A stretch of 7,601 nt of DNA from an uncultured Alcanivoracaceae bacterium (GCA_937943665.1 CALEAR010000135.1:1-7601); one strand, 5' to 3'. Shown: positions 1-6,502, numbered from the stretch's first letter. Program-made: numbers and translations. Notes: a model not told the origin generated them from the sequence alone.

Positions 1-1
1 G

Positions 2-409
2 GTATCGAACGTTTCTGGTCGTCTGCGCGAAGATTGCAACCTGATGGATGTGCTAGGCGTTACTTTGCCTGCAGGCACTTTAAGTGGCTCACCCAAACCC
101 AAAGCCATGCAACTGATTAACCAAGTGGAGCCAGTGAAACGTGGTATTTATGGCGGCGCCATTGGTTACATGGGCTTTAATGGTGGCATGGATCAGGCCA
201 TTGCTATTCGCACGGGGGTCATAAAAGATCAGCGCTTATATATTCAAGCGGGCGCCGGTGTGGTGGCGGATTCTGTGCCTGAAATGGAATGGCAGGAAAC
301 GTTGAATAAGGGGCGCGCTTTATTCGCTGCGGTGAATATGGTGTTGCGAGGGTTAACCCCAGAACAAAGCACAGGCATAACGCAGGCGATAAAAAAGAAG
401 GATACGTAA
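2..409 (+). CDS. trpE: Anthranilate synthase component I (TrpE), C-terminal part only
   Basis: TrpE converts chorismate to anthranilate, the first committed step of tryptophan synthesis, using ammonia supplied by the glutaminase subunit TrpG. Only the last 135 residues are in the window and the frame is open from the left edge. Visible chorismate-binding-enzyme motifs, in order, are [24 protein letters not shown], the [22 protein letters not shown] block and the [17 protein letters not shown] block that ends this fold. These separate it from loosely related isochorismate synthases and favour TrpE over PabB, though PabB shares much of the block. The protein ends with a short Lys-rich tail (IKKKDT) beyond the catalytic fold, and no glutaminase domain is fused at this end. 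Its TAA stop overlaps the ATG of trpD by one base (TAATG), so the two are probably translationally coupled. Unusually, no trpG lies between them. The promoter and any leader lie outside the window. Confidence 0.95.
   Translation, partial: VSNVSGRLREDCNLMDVLGVTLPAGTLSGSPKPKAMQLINQVEPVKRGIYGGAIGYMGFNGGMDQAIAIRTGVIKDQRLYIQAGAGVVADSVPEMEWQETLNKGRALFAAVNMVLRGLTPEQSTGITQAIKKKDT
398..402 (+). promoter_or_regulatory. Ribosome binding site of trpD
   Basis: AAGGA lies six bases before the trpD ATG at 409, inside the last codons of trpE. It supports the ATG that overlaps the trpE stop codon and fits coupled translation of the two genes. Confidence 0.7.
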
Positions 410-1449
410 TGGATATTAAACAAGCATTGGCGCGTGTGGTGCTCAACATTGATTTAGAACGCGATGAAATGCAAAGCGTCATGCGGCAAATCATGACTGG
501 AGAAGCAACCCCTGCACAAATTGGTGCATTTCTCATGGGCTTGCGTATGAAGAGTGAATCCCTCGATGAAATCACCGGTGCAGTGGAAGTGATGCGAGAG
601 CTCATGGTGCCCGTAACGGTGAAAAATGTGCCTCATTTAGTGGATATTGTGGGCACGGGTGGGGATGAAGCGAGCTTGTTTAATGTGTCCAGCGCCTCTG
701 CCTTTGTGGTGGCCGCTGCTGGCGCCCATGTGGCCAAGCATGGTGGGCGATCAGTGAGTTCCAAGAGTGGCTCTGCAGATTTATTGGAGGCGGCAGGAAT
801 TGCCATTGATTTAACTCCAGAGCAAATCGCCCTGAGTATTGAAAACGCAGGTGTGGGCTTTATGTTTGCTCCTAACCACCATGGCGCCATGCGTTATGCG
901 GCTCTTCCTCGTGCAGAATTGGGCTTGCGAACACTGTTTAATATTTTGGGTCCACTGACAAATCCCGCGGGTGTTAAGCGCCAAGTGGTGGGGGTGTTTT
1001 CAGAGCGGCTATGCAAGCCTTTAGCACAGGTACTGGCGCGCTTAGGCGCGGAGCATGTGATGGTGGTGCATGGCATGGATGGTTTGGATGAAATCAGTGT
1101 GGCGTCCCGCACGCGAGTGGTGGAGTACAAAGCGGGTGAGATGCAGGATTACTTTCTTACACCTGAAGAGGTGGGGGTGGATTCTGCCTCTCTCGTGGGC
1201 TTGGATGTGAAAGACCCCTTGGAATCATTGGCGCTGATTCGTGATGTATTCGGTGAACGTAAGCGGCCACATGCCCATAAAGCAGCGGATATGATCGCCT
1301 TAAACGCTGGTGCCGCCATTTATGTTTCGGGTGCTGTGGCAACCTTGCCCGAAGGTGTGAACAGGGCGCGAGAGGTTATTGAAAACGGTGCTGCCGCTCA
1401 ACGCATGGAACAAGTGGCGGAATACACACAACAACTTATTAAAGGGTAA
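409..1449 (+). CDS. trpD: Anthranilate phosphoribosyltransferase (TrpD)
   Basis: TrpD transfers phosphoribose from PRPP to anthranilate, the second tryptophan-pathway reaction, in the cytoplasm. At 346 residues it has the usual length of unfused TrpD, with no N-terminal TrpG domain as in E. coli. An N-terminal helical domain (about residues 1-70) is followed by the nucleoside-phosphorylase-like catalytic domain. Visible motifs are GTGGD (82-86, PRPP loop), KHGGR (110-114), SSKSGSAD (117-124), the conserved Arg of PRAELG (R168), [11 protein letters not shown] (176-186) and DGLDE (224-228), whose acidic pair binds metal with PRPP. The oddity is KHGGR: most family members I know read KHGNR, and that Asn contacts anthranilate in solved structures. 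The rest of the active site looks intact, so I expect an active enzyme. trpC follows after 3 nt. Confidence 0.97.
   Translation: MDIKQALARVVLNIDLERDEMQSVMRQIMTGEATPAQIGAFLMGLRMKSESLDEITGAVEVMRELMVPVTVKNVPHLVDIVGTGGDEASLFNVSSASAFVVAAAGAHVAKHGGRSVSSKSGSADLLEAAGIAIDLTPEQIALSIENAGVGFMFAPNHHGAMRYAALPRAELGLRTLFNILGPLTNPAGVKRQVVGVFSERLCKPLAQVLARLGAEHVMVVHGMDGLDEISVASRTRVVEYKAGEMQDYFLTPEEVGVDSASLVGLDVKDPLESLALIRDVFGERKRPHAHKAADMIALNAGAAIYVSGAVATLPEGVNRAREVIENGAAAQRMEQVAEYTQQLIKG
1441..1446 (+). promoter_or_regulatory. Ribosome binding site of trpC
   Basis: AAAGGG sits at the 3' end of trpD, six bases before the trpC ATG at 1453. It supports that start and a single trpD-trpC message. Confidence 0.6.
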
Positions 1450-1452
1450 TAC

Positions 1453-2271
1453 ATGACTGTGCAAACAACGGGCACTGTGCTCGATCGAATTTTAGTGCGC
1501 AAGCAAGAGGAAGTGGCAGAGCGTAAAGCGAAGAAAAGTTTAGCGCAAGTGAAAGCCGAAGCCTTGGCCACGGCAGCTCCTCGCGACTTTTACGGTGCCC
1601 TTAAGAATAAGGTGGCCGCGGGTGAACCTGCAGTTATTGCTGAGATTAAGAAGGCCTCTCCTTCCAAGGGGATTATTCGAGAGGATTTCAAACCGGCTGC
1701 TATTGCACAAAGTTATGAACAAGGTGGAGCGGCTGCTTTATCTGTGCTAACGGATGTGGATTTTTTCCAAGGTGCAGATGCTTATTTACAAGCGGCGAAA
1801 ACCGCCTGTGCTTTACCTGTGTTACGCAAGGATTTCACCATTGATGAATACCAGGTTTGGGAGGCACGCGCCATTGGAGCGGATGCTATTTTGCTGATTG
1901 TGGCTGCGCTTTCCGATACCTTAATGGCCCAATTGTATGATACGGCCAAAGCAGCAGGCTTGGCCGTATTGGTGGAAGTGCATACAGCAGAGGAGCTGCA
2001 GCGTGCCTTGGCCCTAGAGGCTCCGCTCATTGGCATTAACAACCGTGATCTGCATACCTTTGAGGTATCCTTAAACACCACCTTGGAACTGTTGGCCTCT
2101 GTGCCTGAGGATCGTTTTTTAGTGACAGAAAGCGGTATTTTGGCACCTCAGGATGTGGCGCAAATGCGTGAGCATCAGGTGCATGGTTTTTTGGTGGGAG
2201 AGGCTTTTATGCGTGCGGAGGAACCCGGTGAGGAGCTCCGTCGGTTGTTTTATGCTGACTCTGAGGAATAA
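1453..2271 (+). CDS. trpC: Indole-3-glycerol phosphate synthase (TrpC)
   Basis: TrpC closes the indole ring, converting 1-(2-carboxyphenylamino)-1-deoxyribulose 5-phosphate to indole-3-glycerol phosphate. It is a 272-residue single-domain (beta/alpha)8 barrel, the usual length of the monofunctional enzyme, and it lacks the TrpF domain fused in E. coli. Catalytic and phosphate-site motifs are all present: [13 protein letters not shown] (E64 and K66), [10 protein letters not shown] (98-107), LRKDF (K126), LVEVHT (E175), GINNRDL (N196/N197), VTESGI (S227) and [10 protein letters not shown] for the C-terminal phosphate loop. It follows trpD by 3 nt and precedes the SRPBCC gene by 2 nt, so all belong to one transcription unit. 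trpF, trpB and trpA are not in the window and must be elsewhere, as is common in pseudomonads and relatives. Confidence 0.97.
   Translation: MTVQTTGTVLDRILVRKQEEVAERKAKKSLAQVKAEALATAAPRDFYGALKNKVAAGEPAVIAEIKKASPSKGIIREDFKPAAIAQSYEQGGAAALSVLTDVDFFQGADAYLQAAKTACALPVLRKDFTIDEYQVWEARAIGADAILLIVAALSDTLMAQLYDTAKAAGLAVLVEVHTAEELQRALALEAPLIGINNRDLHTFEVSLNTTLELLASVPEDRFLVTESGILAPQDVAQMREHQVHGFLVGEAFMRAEEPGEELRRLFYADSEE
2263..2267 (+). promoter_or_regulatory. Ribosome binding site of the SRPBCC gene
   Basis: GAGGA lies within the last codons of trpC, six bases ahead of the ATG at 2274. It supports this start and suggests that translation of the small protein depends on ribosomes finishing trpC. Confidence 0.6.
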
Positions 2272-2273
2272 CA

Positions 2274-2702
2274 ATGGCAGCGGTGGATATTATTCAAGAG
2301 TTCTCTTGTTCTGTGGAGACACTTTATAACTATCTTTCAGATCACGAAAACCTAACGGTGATTTTTGCACCGGCAAAAATCAAGAGGATTCGTGAAGGCA
2401 ATGATATGCCCAATGGTGTGGGCTCAGTGCGTAAATTATCCTTGCCCTTAGCGCCAAGCTTTGAGGAAACTGTTACCTACAATCAGCCCAATGAAAGAAT
2501 TGAATACCGCATTAGTGCCGGCTTTACCCCATTAAAAAATCACATAGGCATTATGCGATTCTCTGAAACCCCTCGTGGCTCACGGTTGCACTACAGTATT
2601 CATTTCGATGGTAAATTGCCCTTCATTGCTCCAGTGATTGGGTTTGGATTAACTCAAGGGATTCGACGTGGGCTGAAAAAGCTTGCTAAAACATTAGTGT
2701 AA
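2274..2702 (+). CDS. SRPBCC (START/polyketide-cyclase-like) family protein
   Basis: This 142-residue protein looks like a small SRPBCC-fold protein of the polyketide cyclase/dehydrase or Coq10-like type, a helix-grip fold that typically encloses a hydrophobic ligand. The sequence follows the fold: an opening strand VDIIQEFSC (4-12), helix SVETLYNYLSDHEN (13-26), the GVGSVRKL turn and strand (48-55), strand NERIEYRI (73-80), PLKNHIGIMRFSE (86-98), GSRLHYSIHF (102-111) and a long amphipathic C-terminal helix (118-142) rich in Lys and Arg. There is no signal peptide or membrane segment, so it is probably cytosolic. Its ATG lies 2 nt after the trpC stop, and a terminator follows directly, making it the last gene of the trp unit. 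The ligand and role are unknown; I see no direct link to tryptophan chemistry. A ubiquinone-binding (Coq10-like) role is possible but unproven. Confidence 0.85.
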   Translation: MAAVDIIQEFSCSVETLYNYLSDHENLTVIFAPAKIKRIREGNDMPNGVGSVRKLSLPLAPSFEETVTYNQPNERIEYRISAGFTPLKNHIGIMRFSETPRGSRLHYSIHFDGKLPFIAPVIGFGLTQGIRRGLKKLAKTLV

Positions 2703-2723
2703 TTATATTGCTTGGTTGGTGCG

Positions 2724-2758
2724 AAACCCCAAAAGCCTTGGCTTTTGGGGGTTTTCTT
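2724..2758. terminator. Rho-independent terminator, probably shared by two convergent units
   Basis: The arms CCCCAAAAGC (2727-2736) and GCTTTTGGGG (2741-2750) form a perfect 10-bp stem closed by a CTTG loop. On the plus strand GTTTTCTT follows, giving a good terminator for the trp unit. On the minus strand the same hairpin is preceded by AAGAAAA and followed by a short TTT, so it can also stop hldE-yceI transcripts. The plus-strand T-tract overlaps the stop codon of the minus-strand yceI gene (2757-2759). Confidence 0.9.
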
Positions 2759-3380
2759 ATTGAGCATTTTCTAATGCTTTGAGATAGCCTTCTTTTTCAA
2801 TGGCTTCAAGGGTGATGCTCACCTTGAGCTCATCACTGACATAGGGAGCATGGGCATCCATTTTAAAATCGGAGCGCTTTAAGGTGGTGGTGGCATCTAC
2901 GCCAATGGCACGGGTATTGTTCCACATGGGGTGAGGCCCCACCTTGGTAATACGTGAATTCAATGTAACGGGTTTGGTGATGCCATTAATGGTGATTTCA
3001 CCCTTTAGATCAAAGGTTTTGTCATCCACATCTAAGTTGCGAATTTTCACACTTTTATAGGTGATGTAAGGGTGTTCTTCAGGTTGAAAGAAAGTGCGGT
3101 CTGTGAGTAAGTGTTCATCTAAAGCGGGCACATGGGTGTTTACGCTTTTCACGGGAATACCCACGGATACCGATGATTTATTGGGATGAGCTTCATTAAT
3201 AATGATTTCACCCTCCACCTCATCAAAATTGGCACCCGGGGTGGAAAAGCCAAAGTGATCCCATTGAAAACGCACTTGAGTGTGGGTGGGTTCAATCACA
3301 AAGGTGGAGATGTTATCTGCCCAAGCTGGTACCGCGAAAAGCAATAAAGCCCACACAGAAAAGAGATGTTTTACTCGCAT
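2757..3380 (-). CDS. YceI-family periplasmic lipid-binding protein
   Basis: YceI proteins are secreted lipocalin-like beta-barrels that bind polyisoprenoid lipids such as ubiquinone; their physiological role is mostly unclear. This 207-residue protein starts with a typical Sec signal peptide: K4, a hydrophobic stretch (about 6-18) and a likely cleavage site after AWA (residue 21). Family features follow: EPTHTQVRFQWDHFGFS (30-46), NTHVPALDEHLLTDRTFF (81-98) with HPYITYKS, GEITINGITKPVTL (127-140) and IGVDATTTLKRSDFKM (159-174). The start is supported by a TAGGAG site in the 23-nt gap after hldE, so the two are probably cotranscribed. The role with hldE is unknown; both concern the cell envelope. 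A quinone-carrier or stress role is possible by family analogy only. The family call is secure, the ligand is not. Confidence 0.93.
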   Translation of the reverse strand: MRVKHLFSVWALLLFAVPAWADNISTFVIEPTHTQVRFQWDHFGFSTPGANFDEVEGEIIINEAHPNKSSVSVGIPVKSVNTHVPALDEHLLTDRTFFQPEEHPYITYKSVKIRNLDVDDKTFDLKGEITINGITKPVTLNSRITKVGPHPMWNNTRAIGVDATTTLKRSDFKMDAHAPYVSDELKVSITLEAIEKEGYLKALENAQ

Positions 3381-3386
3381 AGGTAA

Positions 3387-3392
3387 CTCCTA
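3387..3392 (-). promoter_or_regulatory. Ribosome binding site of the yceI gene
   Basis: Read on the minus strand, TAGGAG lies six bases before the ATG, inside the 23-nt hldE-yceI gap. No promoter or terminator fits in this gap, which argues for one message from hldE through yceI. Confidence 0.75.
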
Positions 3393-3403
3393 ACGTAATG
3401 TTC

Positions 3404-4828
3404 CTACTGAGAACGGATTTGGTTCACAATGGCGGTGGTGGATATGCCCTCCACAAATTGCAGCACCTTCACTTCGCCGCCTTGCGCTAATACATGATCG
3501 GCTCCTGCAATTTGATCCACAGTGTAATCTCCGCCCTTTACCAGTACATTAGGGGTGAGTGCTTCGATTAATCGCTGTGGCGTGTCTTCACTGAATTCCA
3601 CCACCCAATCCACTGCCGCCAAGGCGGCTAATACAGCCATGCGTTCGGAGGCGGCATTAATGGGGCGACCCTCACCTTTTAAGCGCTTCACAGAGGCATC
3701 GCTGTTCACAGCCACAATAAGGCGATCCCCTAACTTTTTGGCTTCATTGAGATAAGCCACATGGCCTGCATGCAGAATATCAAAACAGCCATTGGTCATT
3801 ACCACTTTTTCCCCTTTTTGCTGAGCTGTTTTAATCGCCTCAATGGCGGCTGCTTCTGATAATACACCGGCAGAACCACGTTTTTGTTGATTGACGGCCT
3901 CGTACAGCTCGGCCAAATTGGTGGTGGCTGTACCACGTTTGCCCACCACAATGCCGGCGGCGAGGTTGGCGAGTTGTACGGCATCGCTAAAGTGATGCTT
4001 GGAGGCAATACCCAGCGCTAGGGTGCTGATCACAGTATCGCCCGCACCGGTAACATCATAAACTTCCCGTGCTTGGGTGGGTAGGTGTAATGCGGGCTTT
4101 CCTTTTTCGAGTAAGGTCATGCCTTTTTCACTGCGGGTAATTAGCAGCGCATCCAGGTTAAGCTGGGCTCTTAACGCCTCGCCTTTGCTTACTATTTCTT
4201 CTTCGTTTGCACAGGGCCCCACCACGGATTCAAATTCGCTAAGGTTTGGTGTGATAAGTGTGGCGTTAGTGTATTTCTCATAATTTGTGCCTTTAGGATC
4301 CACAAGCACAGGAATATTGTGCTCACGAGCTGCCTGAATAAAATCTTGCACTTGGCTCACTGTGCCTTTGGCGTAATCAGAAATAATAACGGCGTGAACT
4401 TGCGTTAAAGAATCAGTGAATTGCTGAAGCAATTCTTGGTGGGCTAGCCCCTTAAAGGAGGCTTCAAAATCCATGCGCATTAGTTGTTGCGCGGCCCCAA
4501 GCACACGCAGTTTTGTAATGGTGGGTGCGAGGGAGGTGTGTGTGAGCTTATGCTGAATTCCCAATTGCTCGGCGAGGGAAAGCAGTGCTTGGCCATTCTC
4601 ATCTTCCCCAATGAGCCCGTGTAGCATGGCCTGTGCGCCCAACTGGATAATGTTAAAAGCCACATTGGCTGCCCCTCCTAAGCGGTCCTCAGTGTCACTC
4701 ACATTAACCACTGGCACCGGAGCCTCTGGAGAAATGCGGTTTACCTTGCCGTGCCAATACCTATCTAGCATCACATCGCCAAGGACTAAAACATTAACAC
4801 GGTTTAAAGCAGGGAAATCGATGTTCAT
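3404..4828 (-). CDS. hldE: Bifunctional heptose 7-phosphate kinase / heptose 1-phosphate adenylyltransferase (HldE)
   Basis: HldE performs two steps in making ADP-L-glycero-D-manno-heptose for the lipopolysaccharide inner core: phosphorylation of D-glycero-D-manno-heptose 7-phosphate at C1, then, after GmhB removes the 7-phosphate, transfer of AMP. The 474-residue length matches the full bifunctional enzyme. The N-terminal PfkB/ribokinase domain (about 1-315) shows GDVMLDRYWHG (17-27), RISPEAPVPV, GGAANVAFN (51-59) and the signature DVTGAGDT with catalytic D264. The C-terminal nucleotidyltransferase domain (about 340-474) shows TNGCFDILHAGH (345-356, with the HxGH motif), VNSDASVKRLKG and the closing EGISTTAIV (460-468). 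Both domains look intact. The start matches the usual N-terminus but has only a weak ribosome site (AGG about 13 nt upstream). It is first in an hldE-yceI unit and divergent from the Kdo kinase gene. Confidence 0.97.
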   Translation of the reverse strand: MNIDFPALNRVNVLVLGDVMLDRYWHGKVNRISPEAPVPVVNVSDTEDRLGGAANVAFNIIQLGAQAMLHGLIGEDENGQALLSLAEQLGIQHKLTHTSLAPTITKLRVLGAAQQLMRMDFEASFKGLAHQELLQQFTDSLTQVHAVIISDYAKGTVSQVQDFIQAAREHNIPVLVDPKGTNYEKYTNATLITPNLSEFESVVGPCANEEEIVSKGEALRAQLNLDALLITRSEKGMTLLEKGKPALHLPTQAREVYDVTGAGDTVISTLALGIASKHHFSDAVQLANLAAGIVVGKRGTATTNLAELYEAVNQQKRGSAGVLSEAAAIEAIKTAQQKGEKVVMTNGCFDILHAGHVAYLNEAKKLGDRLIVAVNSDASVKRLKGEGRPINAASERMAVLAALAAVDWVVEFSEDTPQRLIEALTPNVLVKGGDYTVDQIAGADHVLAQGGEVKVLQFVEGISTTAIVNQIRSQ

Positions 4829-5003
4829 GGGTAAGGAGCCTGTTTCCTAGTGAGGCCGAGGGCCTGTTATTTACGTGGTGGTTGCTTATATAATTTAACG
4901 CGCAGCCAACGCCATGTTGTAGGCGTTAATACCGATGAATAAATAAGCGGCGTTAAACGAGGCTATGATAGCCACTTTTATTGCCCAATGAGAACGCAAA
5001 TAT
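4829..5003. promoter_or_regulatory. Divergent hldE / Kdo kinase intergenic region with AT-rich promoter-like core and short repeats
   Basis: This 175-nt gap must hold the start signals of both divergent genes. A perfect TATAAT (4889-4894, plus strand) lies about 110 nt before the kinase start, but I see no convincing -35 at 16-18 nt upstream. The heptamer TTAACGC (4895-4901) is inverted to GCGTTAA at 4923-4929, which recurs directly at 4950-4956. A nested pair AACGCC (4908-4913) / GGCGTT (4922-4927) can form a 6-bp hairpin. GGCTATGATAGCC (4961-4973) is a perfect 13-nt dyad. No TGTGA or TCACA CRP half-site is visible. The region is a plausible regulator target, but the roles are inferred. Confidence 0.5.
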
Positions 5004-5711
5004 ATGTTACGTTTCCAAATAAAACAGGGCTCAGATTACCGTATTTTGTATAACGCCTCCACTGCCTCGCAAATAGATGCTGCTTGGTTTGACCCAGAGT
5101 ATTGGGAGCAACAAGGACAATTGCTTGGTGGTGCGCCTGGCCGAGGTACTAGCTGTTTTGTGAAACATCATCATCAGGAATTTGTATTACGCCATTACCA
5201 TCGTGGTGGCTTAGTGGGGCGTTGGTTAAAAGATAAATACCTGTGGCTTGGCCTGGCCCGTACGCGGCCTTGGCGAGAAATGCACCTATTGGCGAAGCTA
5301 TGGGCTATGGGCTTGCCAGTGCCCACACCGGTGGCCGCCCAGGTGGTTCGCCAAGGTGTTTGGTATCGCGCTGATTTGCTAACTCAGCGTTTGCCCGATG
5401 TGGTGCCGCTGGCGGATATTATTCATGAGCTGCCCGTGGTGGCACTACAAGTTGTGGGGCACACCATTCGTCGTTTTCATCGTGCAGGGCTTTATCATGT
5501 GGATCTTAACCCACGTAATATTGTGATTAACCCCATCACTGAAGAAGTTTTTCTGTTGGATTTTGATCGCTGTAAGTTATTCGGTAAACCGTTGGATCCA
5601 GTGCGTTGCCGAGCCAACTTAAACCGTTTGCATCGGGCTTTTCTAAAGCACCATAGAGATCAAGCTGATCAATGGATGCAGGTGATAGAGCAGGCGTATT
5701 GGAGTGTTTAA
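5004..5711 (+). CDS. kdkA: 3-deoxy-D-manno-octulosonic acid (Kdo) kinase
   Basis: KdkA phosphorylates the Kdo attached to lipid A at O-4 using ATP, at the cytoplasmic face of the inner membrane, and belongs to the WaaP-like protein kinase fold. The 235-residue length is typical. Motifs in order: GAPGRGTSCFV (43-53, Gly-rich ATP loop), EFVLRHYHRGGLVGRWLKDKYLW (59-81, characteristic of KdkA), the conserved Glu of RPWRE (E92), GLPVPTPVAA (103-112), RRFHRAGLYHVDLNPRNIVI (156-175) with catalytic D167, and LLDFDRCKL (184-192) with the metal-binding Asp. The HxDLNxxN loop and the RHYHRGG block favour KdkA over heptose kinase WaaP. There is no signal peptide. The ribosome site is weak (GAGA upstream), so the start is less certain, although a nearby upstream ATG is out of frame. 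It runs convergently into crp with 19 nt between. Confidence 0.92.
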   Translation: MLRFQIKQGSDYRILYNASTASQIDAAWFDPEYWEQQGQLLGGAPGRGTSCFVKHHHQEFVLRHYHRGGLVGRWLKDKYLWLGLARTRPWREMHLLAKLWAMGLPVPTPVAAQVVRQGVWYRADLLTQRLPDVVPLADIIHELPVVALQVVGHTIRRFHRAGLYHVDLNPRNIVINPITEEVFLLDFDRCKLFGKPLDPVRCRANLNRLHRAFLKHHRDQADQWMQVIEQAYWSV

Positions 5712-5730
5712 CAGAGGGGGGTGTTGGCCG

Positions 5731-6363
5731 CTAGCGCGTGCCATACACCACCATGGTTTTACCTTTTACGGAAACAAGCCCCTGTTCTTCTAAGTTTTTG
5801 AGAACTCGGCCTACCATTTCACGGGAGCAACCCACAATACGCCCAATTTCTTGACGTGTGATTTTGATTTGCATGCCATCAGGGTGTGTCATGGCATCGG
5901 GTTGCTTGCACAATTCGATGAGAGTGCCTGCCACGCGACCGGTAACATCTAAGAAAGCCAAATCACCTACTTTTTGTGTGGTGGCGCGAAGACGGCTCAC
6001 AATTTGCTCGAACACCGTATAAAGGAGCTTGGGGTCTCTTTCGGTGATTTGTCTGAACTTTGCGTAACTGACTTCGGCGATTTCACATTCGGTACGTGTT
6101 TTCACCCAAGCTGTACGGCTCGGTTCTTCTTCAAATAACCCCATTTCGCCAACGAAATCCCCAGCGTTAAGGTACGCCATCACCATCTCGCGGCCGTCTT
6201 CATCTTCGATGATCACGGAAACAGAACCTTTGATGATGTAGTACAGGGCATCTGAAGTATCCCCCGCATATATGATGGTACTTTTTGGGTGGTAAACACG
6301 CTTATGACAATGAGCTAGCAGTGCTGCAATGTCGTCGGAATTTTTATTTGTTTTATCAAACAT
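5731..6363 (-). CDS. crp: cAMP receptor protein, CRP/Vfr type transcriptional regulator
   Basis: CRP/Vfr is a cytosolic homodimer that binds cAMP and then DNA, controlling many catabolic, motility and virulence genes. The 210-residue length equals E. coli CRP. The cyclic-nucleotide-binding domain (about 15-125) shows [37 protein letters not shown] (with G72, E73 and R83 of the phosphate-binding cassette) and the T128/T129 pair on the dimer helix. [18 protein letters not shown] (131-148) leads into the winged helix, where [28 protein letters not shown] (168-195) is nearly identical to CRP and Vfr. R181, E182 and R186, which read the TGTGA half-site, are conserved. The residue after R83 is Thr, where CRP and Vfr have Ser. 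It is divergent from a yhfA homologue, as in E. coli. A TTAAACAGG stretch before the ATG may serve as ribosome site. No consensus CRP site lies upstream. Confidence 0.96.
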   Translation of the reverse strand: MFDKTNKNSDDIAALLAHCHKRVYHPKSTIIYAGDTSDALYYIIKGSVSVIIEDEDGREMVMAYLNAGDFVGEMGLFEEEPSRTAWVKTRTECEIAEVSYAKFRQITERDPKLLYTVFEQIVSRLRATTQKVGDLAFLDVTGRVAGTLIELCKQPDAMTHPDGMQIKITRQEIGRIVGCSREMVGRVLKNLEEQGLVSVKGKTMVVYGTR

Positions 6364-6439
6364 AACCTGTTTAACACCTTAAGTACAAAAACACGAGAAC
6401 AAATATTGCCTGTTTAATGCGCGTGCTACAAGGACCGCC

Positions 6440-6464
6440 CGCATACTAGCATAGCTAGCTTGCG
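6440..6464. repeat. Imperfect 25-bp dyad between crp and the OsmC gene
   Basis: Left arm CGCATACTAGC (6440-6450) and right arm GCTAGCTTGCG (6454-6464) flank the centre ATA. Nine of the 11 arm positions are complementary: CGCA and CTAGC match, separated by a two-base mismatch. It lies about 80 bp upstream of the crp start. The symmetry and size fit a dimeric regulator's operator or a leader hairpin. It does not resemble the CRP consensus. Confidence 0.5.
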
Positions 6465-6502
6465 AAGTAATAAATGTAAGTCAAATAAAGGACGGTATTC
6501 AT

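Noticed and set aside
219..605. Open frame on the minus strand across the trpE-trpD junction
   Set aside because: It is antisense to two well-supported genes, has no ribosome site, and its Ser/Pro-rich translation resembles no family I know.
633..1342. Several minus-strand open frames inside trpD
   Set aside because: They lie opposite strong TrpD coding motifs and have no start signals or recognisable domains.
4543..4560. TGTGAG...GCTGA inside hldE, as a CRP site
   Set aside because: Only one half-site fits the consensus and it lies deep inside a coding region.
4961..4982. GGCTATGATAGCC followed by a T-rich stretch, as a terminator ahead of kdkA
   Set aside because: The stem is only 5-6 bp, the T-tract is broken, and no gene ends nearby on that strand. 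I treat it as a possible operator dyad instead.
5729..5736. CGCTAGCG palindrome over the crp stop codon, as a terminator
   Set aside because: It is an 8-base self-complementary sequence with no loop and no T-tract.
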